Source: Tanytarsus gracilentus
Lineage: Eukaryota; Arthropoda; Insecta; Diptera; Chironomidae
DNA length: 64,000 nucleotides
Direction of reading: 5' to 3'
Assembly: GCA_038502055.1 (NCBI GenBank)
Contig: JAXRKN010000037.1
Coordinates: 4,464,001-4,528,000, forward strand
This document shows, piece after piece, positions 48,397-58,898 of the stretch. The position numbers and the translations under genes are program-made. Under the pieces are notes generated by a model. It did not search any database, was not told where the DNA came from, and saw nothing but the letters and a program-made list of their open reading frames with translations. The stretch's first letter is position 1. Every line of letters starts with the position of its first letter.

Positions 48397-49117
48397 TTCA
48401 AAAGAGTTATTGAGATTTTCTTGAAATTCTGTATTTTTTTTGATAAGAAATATACATGATACTTTTTTCTCTTCGCTAATGTTTTTCGTCATATGTTTCA
48501 CCTTGTTGAATTAATGTTTATAGTAAATAAATTAAAAATTTAATAAAAATCAAATGTAAACTTTTTAAAATAATTTTTCATAAATGAATTTTTGATTGCG
48601 AAAAAAAGTTTTAAACGTCAATTATTATAAAATATCAAGGGTATCATTCAATCACTCGTTTATTTATTTGCAAACCTATCAAAAAAAATCATCCCTTGAT
48701 AATTTATATTTTTTCCTCCGAAATTTTTAAAAAGCGAAAGGGATAAAAATTAGTCGATTTTTAGGCAATTTTTCTCGATTTTTACAGCTTTTTTCGTTAA
48801 CCTGTTCACAGTCACATTCTCGATATGACGATGACTTTTTATTTAGGGTAATTATTATATTTCAATTTAAAAAAAGAACATTACCCTCTCTTTTTTTGGC
48901 AAACTATTAAAATATTTTTATATCGTCTTCATATTGAGATTATGCCGTTTGCAAAATTTTAGTATTAGATTACAATATCCTTCTTTTTTTTTGTTCTTAA
49001 AATTGAAGACATCATTAGTTTTATAGTTGTTATGAATCTCACTTTAATGCACTTTCATTTAATGCCGGTGCACGTTATAGAGATTAATAATTTAGAAAAT
49101 GTTTTTGTGCTCATTTT
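48397..49117. other. Convergent 3' region, LAP1-like and importin alpha
   Basis: AT-rich 3' UTR and intergenic DNA of two converging genes. No other feature seen. Confidence 0.45.
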
Positions 49118-50775
49118 TTAGAATTCAAAGCTTCCATCGCCAATTGGTTGATTTGTAAATTGAAACTCATTGTTTTGCGTGGATGGTGCTACCATTTGAT
49201 CTTCTTCGTCATTGCCATAGTATTCTTGCAAAATACTGTAGGCTCTTTCATAAATTTCAATTTTCTCATGTGTTTGCAGAAATTCGATTTTATCGAGACC
49301 TAAAAAGTAATTATGACAATTATTATAGAATAATTCTTAGCAAAAAAATGCATCTTCACTTTACCATAACATTCTTCGATGAGAACGGCATAGGGATTTG
49401 GTTTTTGATAGCACTGCTCACCCGACTTGAGAATATTTTCTAGGCCGTTGAGTGCAACTTGAACAATATTTGCGTCCATGACGGTAAGTAATTCACACAT
49501 AGGCGGTATGCAGCCGACTGAAACGAGATACTTAATTTGCTCAGCGGTTCCACCACTCGTTGAATTCGTGACTGCCCATGCAGCCTCCTTTCTAGTTTTA
49601 TATTCTGCCGTGCCGAGAATTTGAATGAGAGATGGAAATATGTTGGCATCAATAATTGCTTGTATTTGTTGCATATTTCCAGCGGCAATATTTGAAATAG
49701 TCCAACAGGCTTCCTTTACTATAGTGTCCTTTTCCGAGTGAAGTAAGTTGTAGAGTGCAGGAAGAGCGTTGCAGTTAAGAATGACTTGTGTCTGTGCATC
49801 GTCACCAGTTACAATATTTCCGACTGCGCGCAGACCAGCAGAAATTACATTATTGCATTGTCTATATCCTAAAAGTTCAACTAGACGTCGGCAAACACCG
49901 GCGTCGATAACAGCTTGTATCTTATTGTTTGGTCCATCGCTCAAGTAAGAAATCGCCCAGCAAGCATCGCTGAGCACTTCATTGTCCTCGTGATAGATAA
50001 ATCGAGCTAGGACGGGGAGGCAACTTGAAACTTTGAGAAAGTCGGGAGGAGGATTTTTTCCTCTACACAGATTAGACAATGTCCATACGCCATTGCGGCA
50101 CATGTTTAAGCGATTTGTCGTCTCGAGGAGTCTCAGAAGTGGAGGCAAAATACCCGAATCGAGTACCTCATCGCGACACACCGCCGAATCGCCTGCAATA
50201 TTTCCAAGCGCCCAGACCACTTGCTCTTGCACATCATTATTTTGGCTTGCGTCTAGCAATTGTACAAACACCGGTATGGCCTTCGCTTCAAGAACAATTT
50301 GCGTCTGTTGCGAAGTTCCACTTGCAATGTTCGTCAGTGCCCATGCTGCCTCGAACTGAAGTGTCGTATTCTCATGATTTAAAAGAAGCTCAACGAAACG
50401 CTTGACCACTCCCGACTTGATGACCTCATCAATCGGCGGATTTGGCTCTTTCGACAAAAGCTTCCGAAACTTTTGTGTGGCATTCAATTGATCCATCACA
50501 TTGTTACTGTACAGTGCTTGAACTGTCTCGAGACGTATTATTGACTGTTGCGATGGAGTCTCTTGCAGTCCCTCCATTGGCCGATCGATAAGCATATCAC
50601 CATCATCGTCGTCATCCTGATCATCAATTTGTGTATTGAGATTTCGTCGTTTAATTAACTGCTGTTCGCGTTTTTGCTTTCTCAATTGAATTCCTTCCTC
50701 TTCGCGACGTCTCCTCATTTCAGCACTGTCCAAGCCTTGATTTTTATATCGAGCTGCATTCCGTGAACTACTCAT
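49118..50775 (-). CDS. Kap-alpha1: Importin subunit alpha (karyopherin alpha-1 / KPNA1-5-6 type)
   Basis: Exons 50775-49365 and 49299-49118 give 530 aa. Importin alpha binds classical nuclear localisation signals and links cargo to importin beta. The IBB domain (residues about 10-60) has EMRRRREEEGIQLRKQKREQ, the form typical of the alpha-1 subfamily. An acidic stretch (QIDDQDDDDDGD) and the ARM array follow, with the conserved Trp/Asn ladder (AAWALTNIASGTSQQT, VVWALGNIAGDS, ACWAISYLSDGPN, ACWTISNIAAGN). The second exon supplies GLDKIEFLQTHEKIEIYERA and the acidic C-terminus. An acceptor (ATATTGCAG) 13 nt before the ATG indicates a 5' UTR intron. This is an apparently intact housekeeping gene. 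Confidence 0.95.
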
Positions 50776-51401
50776 GTTTGCTTTGTCTCTGCAATATAAA
50801 GAAATCGATTTTAATCGATAGAAAACGAAGTAAAATGACCAAATTTAAAAGTGATCGCAAAAATATTTTTCACATCTTCGAAAATAATTTTTTCACGAGA
50901 AAAAGTTATGAAAAAAAATCATTAGATTTTAACCTTCAAAAGAAGGTAAAATGAAACTCAATTTGGCTTTTTCTTTGCTATTTTCTGATAGACGACGACA
51001 AGATCTTTCGATTGAGCTCACCTGTGCCTACTTTAGTCTATGTTAAGGTCAATTTTAGTTGTGATTAATTTAGAGGATAAGATCCACTTTCACTCGAGAG
51101 GATGAATGTAATTTTTTCGTGGACTCGACCTATTTTCCCCTTATGTTTTTTGACGGTAGTTTTTTAATTCAAAAAGTCCACTTTAAGTAGTTAATAAATT
51201 TTTATTATGCATCTAAACAATTAATTAAACATTTTAAAAATATCAACAAGATTTAAAACCAATCGTTCACGCCACAATCGAACAAATTTTAAAAATCAAG
51301 TTTAACAAATTACGTAACGGCCAAAATTTTTTTGAACGAGTTGTTGTTTTTAAAAATAATTTTATTTAAAGAAGAATTATTTTGTTATTGCTTGATTTAG
51401 A
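50776..51401. other. Divergent promoter region, importin alpha and Swi5
   Basis: About 0.6 kb between divergent start codons; contains the 5' UTR intron of importin alpha. No core promoter motif could be assigned. Confidence 0.4.
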
Positions 51402-51635
51402 ATGAATCGTGAGCAACTTTTAAAGGAAATAAAATCGATTGATGAAAATATCAAGAGCTTTAACTTGAGTGACGAGAAGAGAAGAAAAGAGAGAGTTAAA
51501 GTAATTAATGTGTATAATGAAGCAAAAGATGGAGCTTTAAAAGCTGTTGGACTCATTGCGGAGTGTGAGGGAAAGTCATTGAATAAAGTTTTAAAGGAGC
51601 GCGGTTTTGATTTTGAAGATTCAGAAACTTCTTAA
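51402..51635 (+). CDS. Swi5-like recombination mediator
   Basis: Single-exon ORF of 77 aa. The N-terminal half is a predicted coiled coil (MNREQLLKEIKSIDENIKSF). The C-terminal half carries the Swi5 signature: NVYNEAKDGALKAVGLIAE followed by EGKSLNKVLKERGFDF, matching the family pattern hxxYNExKDxxxxxxGxxAxxEGxxxxxhYxxFxh. Swi5 pairs with Sfr1 to stabilise Rad51 filaments in homologous recombination. Short length is normal for the conserved core. It lies about 175 bp upstream of the cold-shock gene in the same orientation; they may be separate transcription units. Confidence 0.72.
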   Translation: MNREQLLKEIKSIDENIKSFNLSDEKRRKERVKVINVYNEAKDGALKAVGLIAECEGKSLNKVLKERGFDFEDSETS

Positions 51636-51809
51636 AAAATTCCGCTCAAATTCAAAGCAGTGCAATCTGTTTTAACTGGCAACCTCTGTAAATTGTTTTA
51701 AAAAATTCCGCTTTCAAGCTCTCTGAATAAAAAAATCATAAATCGTGTGAAAATCGCTCACAAGTGACTTGGATTTACATAAAATATCTCCATAAGTGAA
51801 CTAGGAACA

Positions 51810-53365
51810 ATGGCCGATAATTATACAGCATCCGGGAACAATCTCAGCACGCCAAAAAAGGATAATATTTGTTCACCATCGAGTCCCTCGCCGAGTCTTA
51901 CTCATTTAATGCCGAGTCCTATCATAACTCGAAGAAATCGTACAGCTTCAACGTGAGTCCTTAAACAATTGTTAAAATAAAATAATTAATTTAAATAATG
52001 CGATCGACCATGACCCTCCCACAAAAAAAATTAATTGAAAGTGTGAAACTCAATATCTTTGAAGGTTAAATGGCAAACAAAAGTCGAGTAATTTTTTCGA
52101 AAATATTGTAAATTTATATTGGCATCATCATACGTATCGTGGCAATTTGATTAATAAAAAATTCATGTGTGATACGTGCGTTTTTCATAAAGATAAATCA
52201 ATAATTAGTTATAAAACAGACATCATCGAATTATATATATAAATCGAAGTGGTTGTTTTTCTCTGTGTGGCATGATAAAACAAATTATCGTTTTACGTCA
52301 GAGCCTAGGTAACAAAAAAAACCTATGTCTATGCTGAAAGTTATTTGTTTATGAGTAATTAGATGGGAGCTCATCATACAAGAGAGTGTGTAAATATTTA
52401 GCGCACTTCACATTGCATCTGCTAAACGTTATTTTTGTATCTCACAATACCCTTCCCGTTTTTTTTCTCACTTGTTACGAATTTAATGTACATAATGTGA
52501 AAATTGATTTGTGATCATGCACATACGCTCTGCGTTAACGAACGTGATATTCTTTTTTTTTGCTGATGAGCTGAGTTCAAATAACAATGTAAAATGAGTA
52601 TAAAATCTAGTCTATACATTGCTAATTAATCACATTTCCTCACGTTACTTTTCCTAAGAACAATTTCTATTTTTATATGTCGGCAGTAAGTAGCTTGAAG
52701 CTTTTTTATCTTCTTTTTTTGACAGCCAACATTAAAAATATGCTAAGAACTTTATACTTATGTACAAAAATTATTACACCTGTTGATTCATTTCACTTTC
52801 CTTGAAAGCTTTAAAGTATTGTACGGTGGACTCGAAACAACGCGTATCAAATTAAATATGAATTTTTCATCAGCTCGCTTTCTTTTATGTACACAACTTC
52901 ACTTGTAATCTCTCTCATTTTATCGTTTATGTAAACAATTTTTTCCTTAAATAGATGCGACCGTGCAATGCGAAATCCCCTGATTCATGGTACTGTGAAA
53001 AACTTTAGCCGCTCTAAAGGACATGGATTCATCACACCGAAAGAGGGTGGCGAAGATATCTTTGTGCACATTTCCGAGTGAGTTTTAAATTGCTTTTTGA
53101 AGAATGTATAAATCGCAAAACTTTTGTGGTTTTATTTGCTATTTCCACCACCACCCACATCTATATGTATTTCTTTCTTTTCTTATACAATAGCATTGAA
53201 GGTGAATACATTCCCTTGGCAGGCGATGAAGTTGTTTATCGAATGTGTTCCATACCACCAAAGTATGAAAAGTATCAGGCAATTCATGTACAAATCACGA
53301 ATTTGACGCCAGAAGTCCACACACGATGGGAATCGCCATGCTATGACCACCCACCTCATCATTAA
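51810..53365 (+). CDS. CARHSP1/CSDC2-like cold-shock-domain protein, with one surplus base
   Basis: Exons 51810-51952, 52955-53078 and 53194-53365. The Ser/Pro-rich N-terminus (PSPIITRRNRTAST) and cold-shock domain GTVKNFSRSKGHGFITPK...GGEDIFVHISDIEGEY...EVVYRMCSIPPKYEK identify the CARHSP1 family of cytoplasmic mRNA-stability factors. The exons total 439 nt, one more than a multiple of three. The reading frame breaks in a run of four A near 53040-53043, between FITPK and EGGED; removing one A would give about 145 aa. Splicing cannot account for this because the break is inside an exon. An assembly indel is the simplest reading; a real frameshift mutation or programmed +1 shifting is possible. 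The 1-kb first intron holds nothing recognisable. Confidence 0.85.
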
Positions 53366-53905
53366 AAATCGTCCGGCTTTTTCTTTTTACACATACACGT
53401 TTATACATAATATGCGGCAAGAAAAGTTACTTTGACTGTAATTCTAATATGTTTTTCTAAAACCATTATTCTTTTTCCGAAAGTTCATTCATCCTAGTTT
53501 ATAAGTTATGCCTCGTTAAAAATGTTTCTTTTTTAAAACCTAAACTTCCTCTTATTACTCTCTGCCATAATCTATTCTAAACAATAATTATTCTCTTATG
53601 AAAAACTGTAATATAGGAATATTGAAGGAACGTATGGTCAAAATTATTGCTTAAAAAAGCATAAAGCTTTGCATAAAATAGAAAGCTCTTTTAACCACTT
53701 ATCCAATTTTATAAACTAATAATTATGATTCCCTAAAACAAATGCAAAAAAAAAACTACAAAAATGCACGCGCAAAACAGGATAAAAAAACTTGTATTAT
53801 TCACTTAACCATTTCCATATACAACACATTTGAAGTAAATTTTTATTATAAAAATTATGACAAAAAAATATAGTGAATAAAAAATTTTGAACGTTAATCA
53901 TCTGT
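53366..53905. other. Convergent 3' region, cold-shock gene and NPL copy 1
   Basis: AT-rich 3' UTRs of two converging genes; no further feature. Confidence 0.45.
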
Positions 53906-54748
53906 TCATAAAGGTTTTCTTACTTCGCCCATTGAAATGTCCTTGAATGTGTCATTAAAAGTCTTCTTCATGCTCGGAAGCCAATCGCCGTATTTTTTCA
54001 TCGATGATTGAATAAACTCATTAAGAATACGTTGCTGTTCCTGTGCTTTTTGCCATTCTCCGTCGTTAAAATATTTCATCATCTTAACAGAAGGCTCGGG
54101 GAAAACATTTAAACTTGTCATAATGGCCGCGTTGAATCCTAAGGCAAGTGCACCGCATAGCACCGTATTTGATCCAATAAATACTTGACCATTTTTTAGG
54201 CATGGTAGTGCCTTTTCCAGGTCACCCGAAGAATATTTAATGCCTGCAAAGTTTGCTATCTCTTTTTGAGCAAGTGTTGTTAATTCTGCCATCGGAAGAT
54301 CAACTTGAGTGAACACCGGTATGTGATAGTAATAAAGCGGAATATTTGAAGAATTGATTGATATTTCGTTCAAATACTCGACGGCTTTTTTCGTGCTTTT
54401 CGGTTTAAAATAGAGCTCTGGTAAGCTTAAAATTCCATCAACTCCGAGCGAAGCAGCATGCTTAGTATGCTCCATTACATCTACAAATGAGCAGCCCCCA
54501 ACTTGGACCATCATTATCATATTCTCTTTTTCACAAACTTCTTTCCATTTCTCTGCCACTTTTAATCTTTCAGTTTTAGACATTTGCATCGCCTCGCCTG
54601 AAGTGCCATTCACCAGAACGGCATTTACTTCCTTTGACTTGAGGAGCTTAGCGAACGCTTCTATTCGGTCGAGATTTACTTGATTCTTTGAGTTAAATCC
54701 AGTAAAGACCGGTGCCATAAGACCTTTAAAGTTGAGCAGCCGAGACAT
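53906..54748 (-). CDS. N-acetylneuraminate lyase-like aldolase, tandem copy 1
   Basis: 280 aa, intronless, DHDPS/NAL family TIM barrel. These class I aldolases cleave sialic acid to N-acetylmannosamine and pyruvate in the cytosol. Seen: carboxylate-binding GTSGE (residues 48-52), catalytic Tyr in PLYYYHIP (about 139-141) and the Schiff-base Lys171 in FAGIKYSSGD. All key residues are present. The start at 54748 was chosen by collinearity with the neighbouring paralogue (both begin MS-[RK]-LL-x-FKGLMAPVFT); an upstream ATG at 54883 would add 45 unrelated hydrophobic residues and is probably UTR. The C-terminus ends RKPL in both copies. Tandem with the gene at 55123. Confidence 0.88.
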   Translation of the reverse strand: MSRLLNFKGLMAPVFTGFNSKNQVNLDRIEAFAKLLKSKEVNAVLVNGTSGEAMQMSKTERLKVAEKWKEVCEKENMIMMVQVGGCSFVDVMEHTKHAASLGVDGILSLPELYFKPKSTKKAVEYLNEISINSSNIPLYYYHIPVFTQVDLPMAELTTLAQKEIANFAGIKYSSGDLEKALPCLKNGQVFIGSNTVLCGALALGFNAAIMTSLNVFPEPSVKMMKYFNDGEWQKAQEQQRILNEFIQSSMKKYGDWLPSMKKTFNDTFKDISMGEVRKPL

Positions 54749-55122
54749 GATTTTATTAATGTAATTAATACAAATTGAAAGCAATTTAAATATCGCGATG
54801 TCGACTTGATAGAGTGATAGACACTCAACTGAACACGTAAGAAGCGACTTCGATATGAACATTAAAATTGATAAGAATTTCAAATATGTGTGTGAAAAAA
54901 CTCAATCATAAGCTGCGTGACATTTGAAAAAAATTAAAATATAAAAAAGATTTCGTGAATCTTTGATTTAAAAAATAAAAGGATTTTTAAATTTCACTCA
55001 TTTTATTTTAGTCATAATCTTAGGTGACCTAACAGAAAATTTTTCCATCGAAAAGCTAACATGATGATCTTTCCCACATATGTGTATGTGTATCTTAAAA
55101 ATGTATTTTTTATTTACAAAAT

Positions 55123-55968
55123 TTATAATGGCTTTCTCGTCGGTCCCATGTGTAAATTTTTTATATTCTCGTTAAATGCCTTCTTCATTGAGGGCACCCA
55201 ATCGCCACCCCCGCTTTTTAATGTTGTCTGCACGAACTCGTTAATTTTAAATTGGAGCTCTCTCGCCTTTTCAATTTGACCTTCTTTCATGAGCCGCAAT
55301 ATCTCGACACTTATCTCTGGAATGATATTTAATGAAGTCATTATGGCCGAATCAAATCCTAATGCAATTGCTCCGACGAGAATCGTGTCCGCACCCAGTA
55401 GCACTTGTCCATGCTTGAGGCATGGCAGACCCTTCTCTAAATCACCAGATGTAAATTTAATGCCAGCAAAGGTTGCAATTTCCTTTTTAGCCAAGGCCAT
55501 AAATTCTGCCATCGGAAGATCAACTTGAGTGAACATGGGTATGTGATAGTAATAGAGTGGAATATTAGAAGAATAGATTGATATTTCCTTCAAGTATTCG
55601 ACGAGTCTATCAACTGTTTTAGGTTTAAAGTACAACTCAGGTAGACATAAAATGCCATCGACTTTGAGTTTTTCAGCATGTTTTGCTAATTCAATCGCGT
55701 CTACGAAGGGACATCCACTTATTTGAACCATAAGAAGAATATCATGCCTCTTACACGCTTCCTGCCACTTTTCAGTAATTTTTTTTCTCTCTTCAACATT
55801 CATCGACATCCCTTCTCCAGTCGTTCCATTCACAAGAACTGCCGATATTCCTTTTGATTTTAAAAAGCCGGCATAGTTATCGACAACTTCGTAAACAACT
55901 TGATGATTTTCATCGAATGCCGTAAAAACTGGTGCCATTAGACCTTTAAATTGCAATAACTTTGACAT
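55123..55968 (-). CDS. N-acetylneuraminate lyase-like aldolase, tandem copy 2
   Basis: 281 aa, intronless. Same fold and motifs as the neighbour: GTTGE at 48-52, PLYYYHIP around 139-144 and Schiff-base Lys171 in FAGIKFTSGD, ending GPTRKPL. The two proteins align collinearly apart from one extra residue near the C-terminus, so they are a clear tandem duplication, diverged well beyond a recent copy. The 374-bp gap between them is big enough for separate promoters. Substrate could be sialic acid or another 2-keto-3-deoxy sugar acid; sequence alone does not decide. Confidence 0.88.
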   Translation of the reverse strand: MSKLLQFKGLMAPVFTAFDENHQVVYEVVDNYAGFLKSKGISAVLVNGTTGEGMSMNVEERKKITEKWQEACKRHDILLMVQISGCPFVDAIELAKHAEKLKVDGILCLPELYFKPKTVDRLVEYLKEISIYSSNIPLYYYHIPMFTQVDLPMAEFMALAKKEIATFAGIKFTSGDLEKGLPCLKHGQVLLGADTILVGAIALGFDSAIMTSLNIIPEISVEILRLMKEGQIEKARELQFKINEFVQTTLKSGGGDWVPSMKKAFNENIKNLHMGPTRKPL

Positions 55969-56072
55969 GATTTTTCACACACTTCTTCTCTCTTTCGCCA
56001 CAAACCACTTAATAATGTTATTAAATAAATTTTTATTTGTTCTTAATTTTACTAAAGCTGCACAGATAACAT

Positions 56073-56564
56073 TCACGAGTGTGTGTTTGAATTTTCAAGA
56101 TCATACATCAAATCTCGTCTGTAGTAGTAAGCGGCAATAATTTTCTCTAAGTCTGCTTCGCTCACATTATTGCATACGTTGATATCAAAAAACTTTATTC
56201 TTCGATAATGCACTTCTACTTCACTGATATAACTTGATACCGGTTCAATGAACGTCTCTAAAACTCTTCTCAGTTCACTAAATTCATAATCACTCAATTC
56301 CTCAATATTAATTATTTCGGTAGCTCTCTCCACTAAATAGTTCAACGCATGTTCTTGAATCATCTTTTCATGTTGATAGTCATTTGAGCACAATCTAAAT
56401 TCATAAAGTGGATCCTCTAAGACCTCCACGTAAAGACTAAACTCTTGATCATTCACTTCTTCGTCTTCCTCATTGATCGGTAAAAAATCAAAAAATATAT
56501 TTTGTGAATGTATTTTTAAAGTTAAAAAATTTAGAATGAGGACTGTTATCACTATAGAGTACAT
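56073..56564 (-). CDS. Small secreted protein, unknown
   Basis: 163 aa from the ATG at 56564. It begins with a signal peptide (MYSIVITVLILNFLTLKIHS) and then an acidic segment (PINEEDEEVNDQE). The mature part is mostly predicted helical, with two cysteines (RLCSNDYQHEK and INVCNNVSEAD) that could form one disulfide. No family is recognised. The frame stays open upstream to 56690 but those 42 residues are basic and would bury the signal peptide, so the internal start is preferred. No intron is evident. Confidence 0.6.
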   Translation of the reverse strand: MYSIVITVLILNFLTLKIHSQNIFFDFLPINEEDEEVNDQEFSLYVEVLEDPLYEFRLCSNDYQHEKMIQEHALNYLVERATEIINIEELSDYEFSELRRVLETFIEPVSSYISEVEVHYRRIKFFDINVCNNVSEADLEKIIAAYYYRRDLMYDLENSNTHS

Positions 56565-56941
56565 TTTTATACTGTTTCTATTACAAAGTATTTTTTTTGC
56601 TCGTGATAAACTTTTAATTTTTTTTCGAGCCTGTTTAATCAAATGGTTTTTGTTTGTTTGAAAATTTTTTATTGTAAAATGCAGCGGCATTGAACGAAGT
56701 ATTTAAAATATTTTCGCGATGTAAAATTTAATGCGTTTTGTTATCTCGATGAGGATTATGATAAAATATGATTTTTTATTTGAAATTTTGAAGGTACAAA
56801 AGAATTTTTCGATAATTAAAAAAATAAATCAATGCTGTCGATGGTCCATTCGATGACAGTCCGGAACGCTCTGAAAAGAAATTTTCAATACTTCAGAACG
56901 AAATTAATGTTTAATAAAATATAAATTAACTATTATCATCG

Positions 56942-58796
56942 CTAAAAATTGGTTGAACATGTTTTAAAATCTGATTTACAACATTTTAATCTCGATGTAG
57001 CACAACTTGGTGTTTTTAGTCGTCTTAATCTCATCCGATTAACTTGCATATTTCTATTCACCTTTGTATGACTGCCTCCCACCTTTCTCGTGCCAGGCTT
57101 GAAGTTTTGACAGTTCCAATTTAGATTTGAAATAGATTGTTGTCCATTTTGGTAGCTACTCGTGTTGTTGCATCCATTCAAGCATTTATCGAGGATGTTT
57201 TCACGTCCATATCTGAGAGGCGGAAGTTTTGGTACATTTGACGATGTAATTGTCATGTTGGCTGAGGTTTTGCATGAAATACACGAAATTGGTCCACAAG
57301 TTCCGGCTGCATTCGAACCTGCCAGCTCAAGATCCCGCTTTAACTGAATGAGAGTGTCAATCGTGTCACTTATCTTCCTACAATGACACTCAAATTCACG
57401 TCGATCGACTTTACATGCGATATCGCGAACGAGCTGCTGCATGCACACACTATGTGACATAACCTATACATATATATTGTTATAAAATCATAGCAAATGA
57501 AGAAATATTCTAATAAAAAAAATAACCTGCTTTTGAATATGACACAGTCTTTGAGTGATTGAGATGCACATCGATTGACTCGAATGATCGTGATGTTCGT
57601 GATCATCGGAAAATTTCAAACTCCACTCGTTGTCTTCATTTTCATCATTGCAGCAATTTTTAGTCATTGAGGAACTTTTGGAGACTTCGCACGAGACTTG
57701 CTGAAGATTTTGAGTATTGATGATGGCTGAAGTGCGCGACGTCCTCACTGAATTTGAGGCAAAAGTCTTTTGAATTTTATCCATAATCTCTAACCGTAAC
57801 GTGCACAGTTCGTCACATGTCATTTCCTGATTTTCAGTAAACTGTTTCTCTAGGTCTTGCAGTTGACAGGTTATGCAAGAGATTTGACTTTTCAGACACT
57901 CAAATTGTGTCTTCAATTCCTTCAAATCATCTCCGTTACGTGCATTCAGCCCATCAGTGTCCTCCTTAGATTGTTTCTTTAATGCCTCCAATGCTGCTTG
58001 TAAGCACTCAATTTTCTCCTCCAGCAACAATTTCATGTGTGGTATTTCAGTACATTTGACATTCTTGAGACATTCGCTTTGAATTTTTAACGACTCGGAG
58101 AACTCGAGCATACGCTCTTTGAGCCATTTAATCTCCTCCACGCAATCGATATCATCTTCATCATTTGCACACTCGCACTCGTCGGTGTTCTCGTTATTTT
58201 TTTTAAATTCCTTAAACTCACACGAGAGAGTTTCAAAGTCACATTTGAGCTTTTCGAAATCCTGAAGTGCACAGCAACTGACACGATTTTGGACATCAAA
58301 CTTATATGTTACTTCAGAGAGTTTTCCTTCGAGACAAACGACACGCTGGCTGAGAGCGTCGAGATCCTCTAAAATTATTTTTGAATCAAACGTTTCATTC
58401 GGAGTGGCAGGAGTGTTACAGTGAATTTGTGAAAATTTAGGCCATTTCTTGTTGATTTGAACGACTGAACGTTTGGCGCAGACTTGATTCGAGCGCTTCT
58501 TAACTTTCACGCCATTTCTGAATGTGAACTTTAATTATAATTAATTTTAATTGAAAATGAGATCAATAATTTTTTTTTACTTCTCTAAAACAAATTGAAG
58601 GTTCTTTTGGCAATTCATCTAACATCCTTTGAGCTTTATCGGCATGTTCGTTATTAAGTTCGACAGGTGCGTCACTCAAGTTGAGCTTTTTCAGAACTAC
58701 ATGCAAAAGCGTATGGAGGATATTGTAATTTTCTCCTCTCATCAAATCAGGCCTTCCCAAAGAGAGGTCAACTAAGTGCGAAAGACACAGCTGCAT
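56942..58796 (-). CDS. QRICH2/DUF4795-like coiled-coil protein, tandem copy B
   Basis: Exons 58796-58581, 58528-57527 and 57463-56942 give 579 aa. The N-terminal module (LSHLVDLSLGRPDLMRGENY...LLHVVLKKLNL) resembles the start of insect DUF4795 proteins and of the neighbouring paralogue. A long, Cys-rich heptad-repeat coiled coil occupies about 90-330. Near residue 460, CGPISCISCKTSANM then PKLPPLRYGRE matches the C-terminal signature of QRICH2, a sperm-flagellum protein. The first intron needs the weak acceptor TTAAAG (58532-58527 region, exon start 58528). A stronger-looking CAG 11 nt downstream would throw the frame into an early stop. Likely structural; testis expression is inferred from family knowledge. 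Confidence 0.68.
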
Positions 58797-58898
58797 ACTT
58801 GAAATTTTTGCTTCCACAAATCAAAAATATGAAAATTTAAAATTTTAATGAGGAATGAAAAATTTTGAACAATAAAAGTCAAAGGTAACTGTGATAAA

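Noticed and set aside
49183..50405. Plus-strand ORFs opposite importin alpha
   Set aside because: Antisense frames of the ARM-repeat coding region with no independent signal.
54749..54883. N-terminal extension of NPL copy 1 from an upstream ATG
   Set aside because: The 45 extra residues are hydrophobic, unrelated to the paralogue, and family members start close to the FKGLMAPVFT block.
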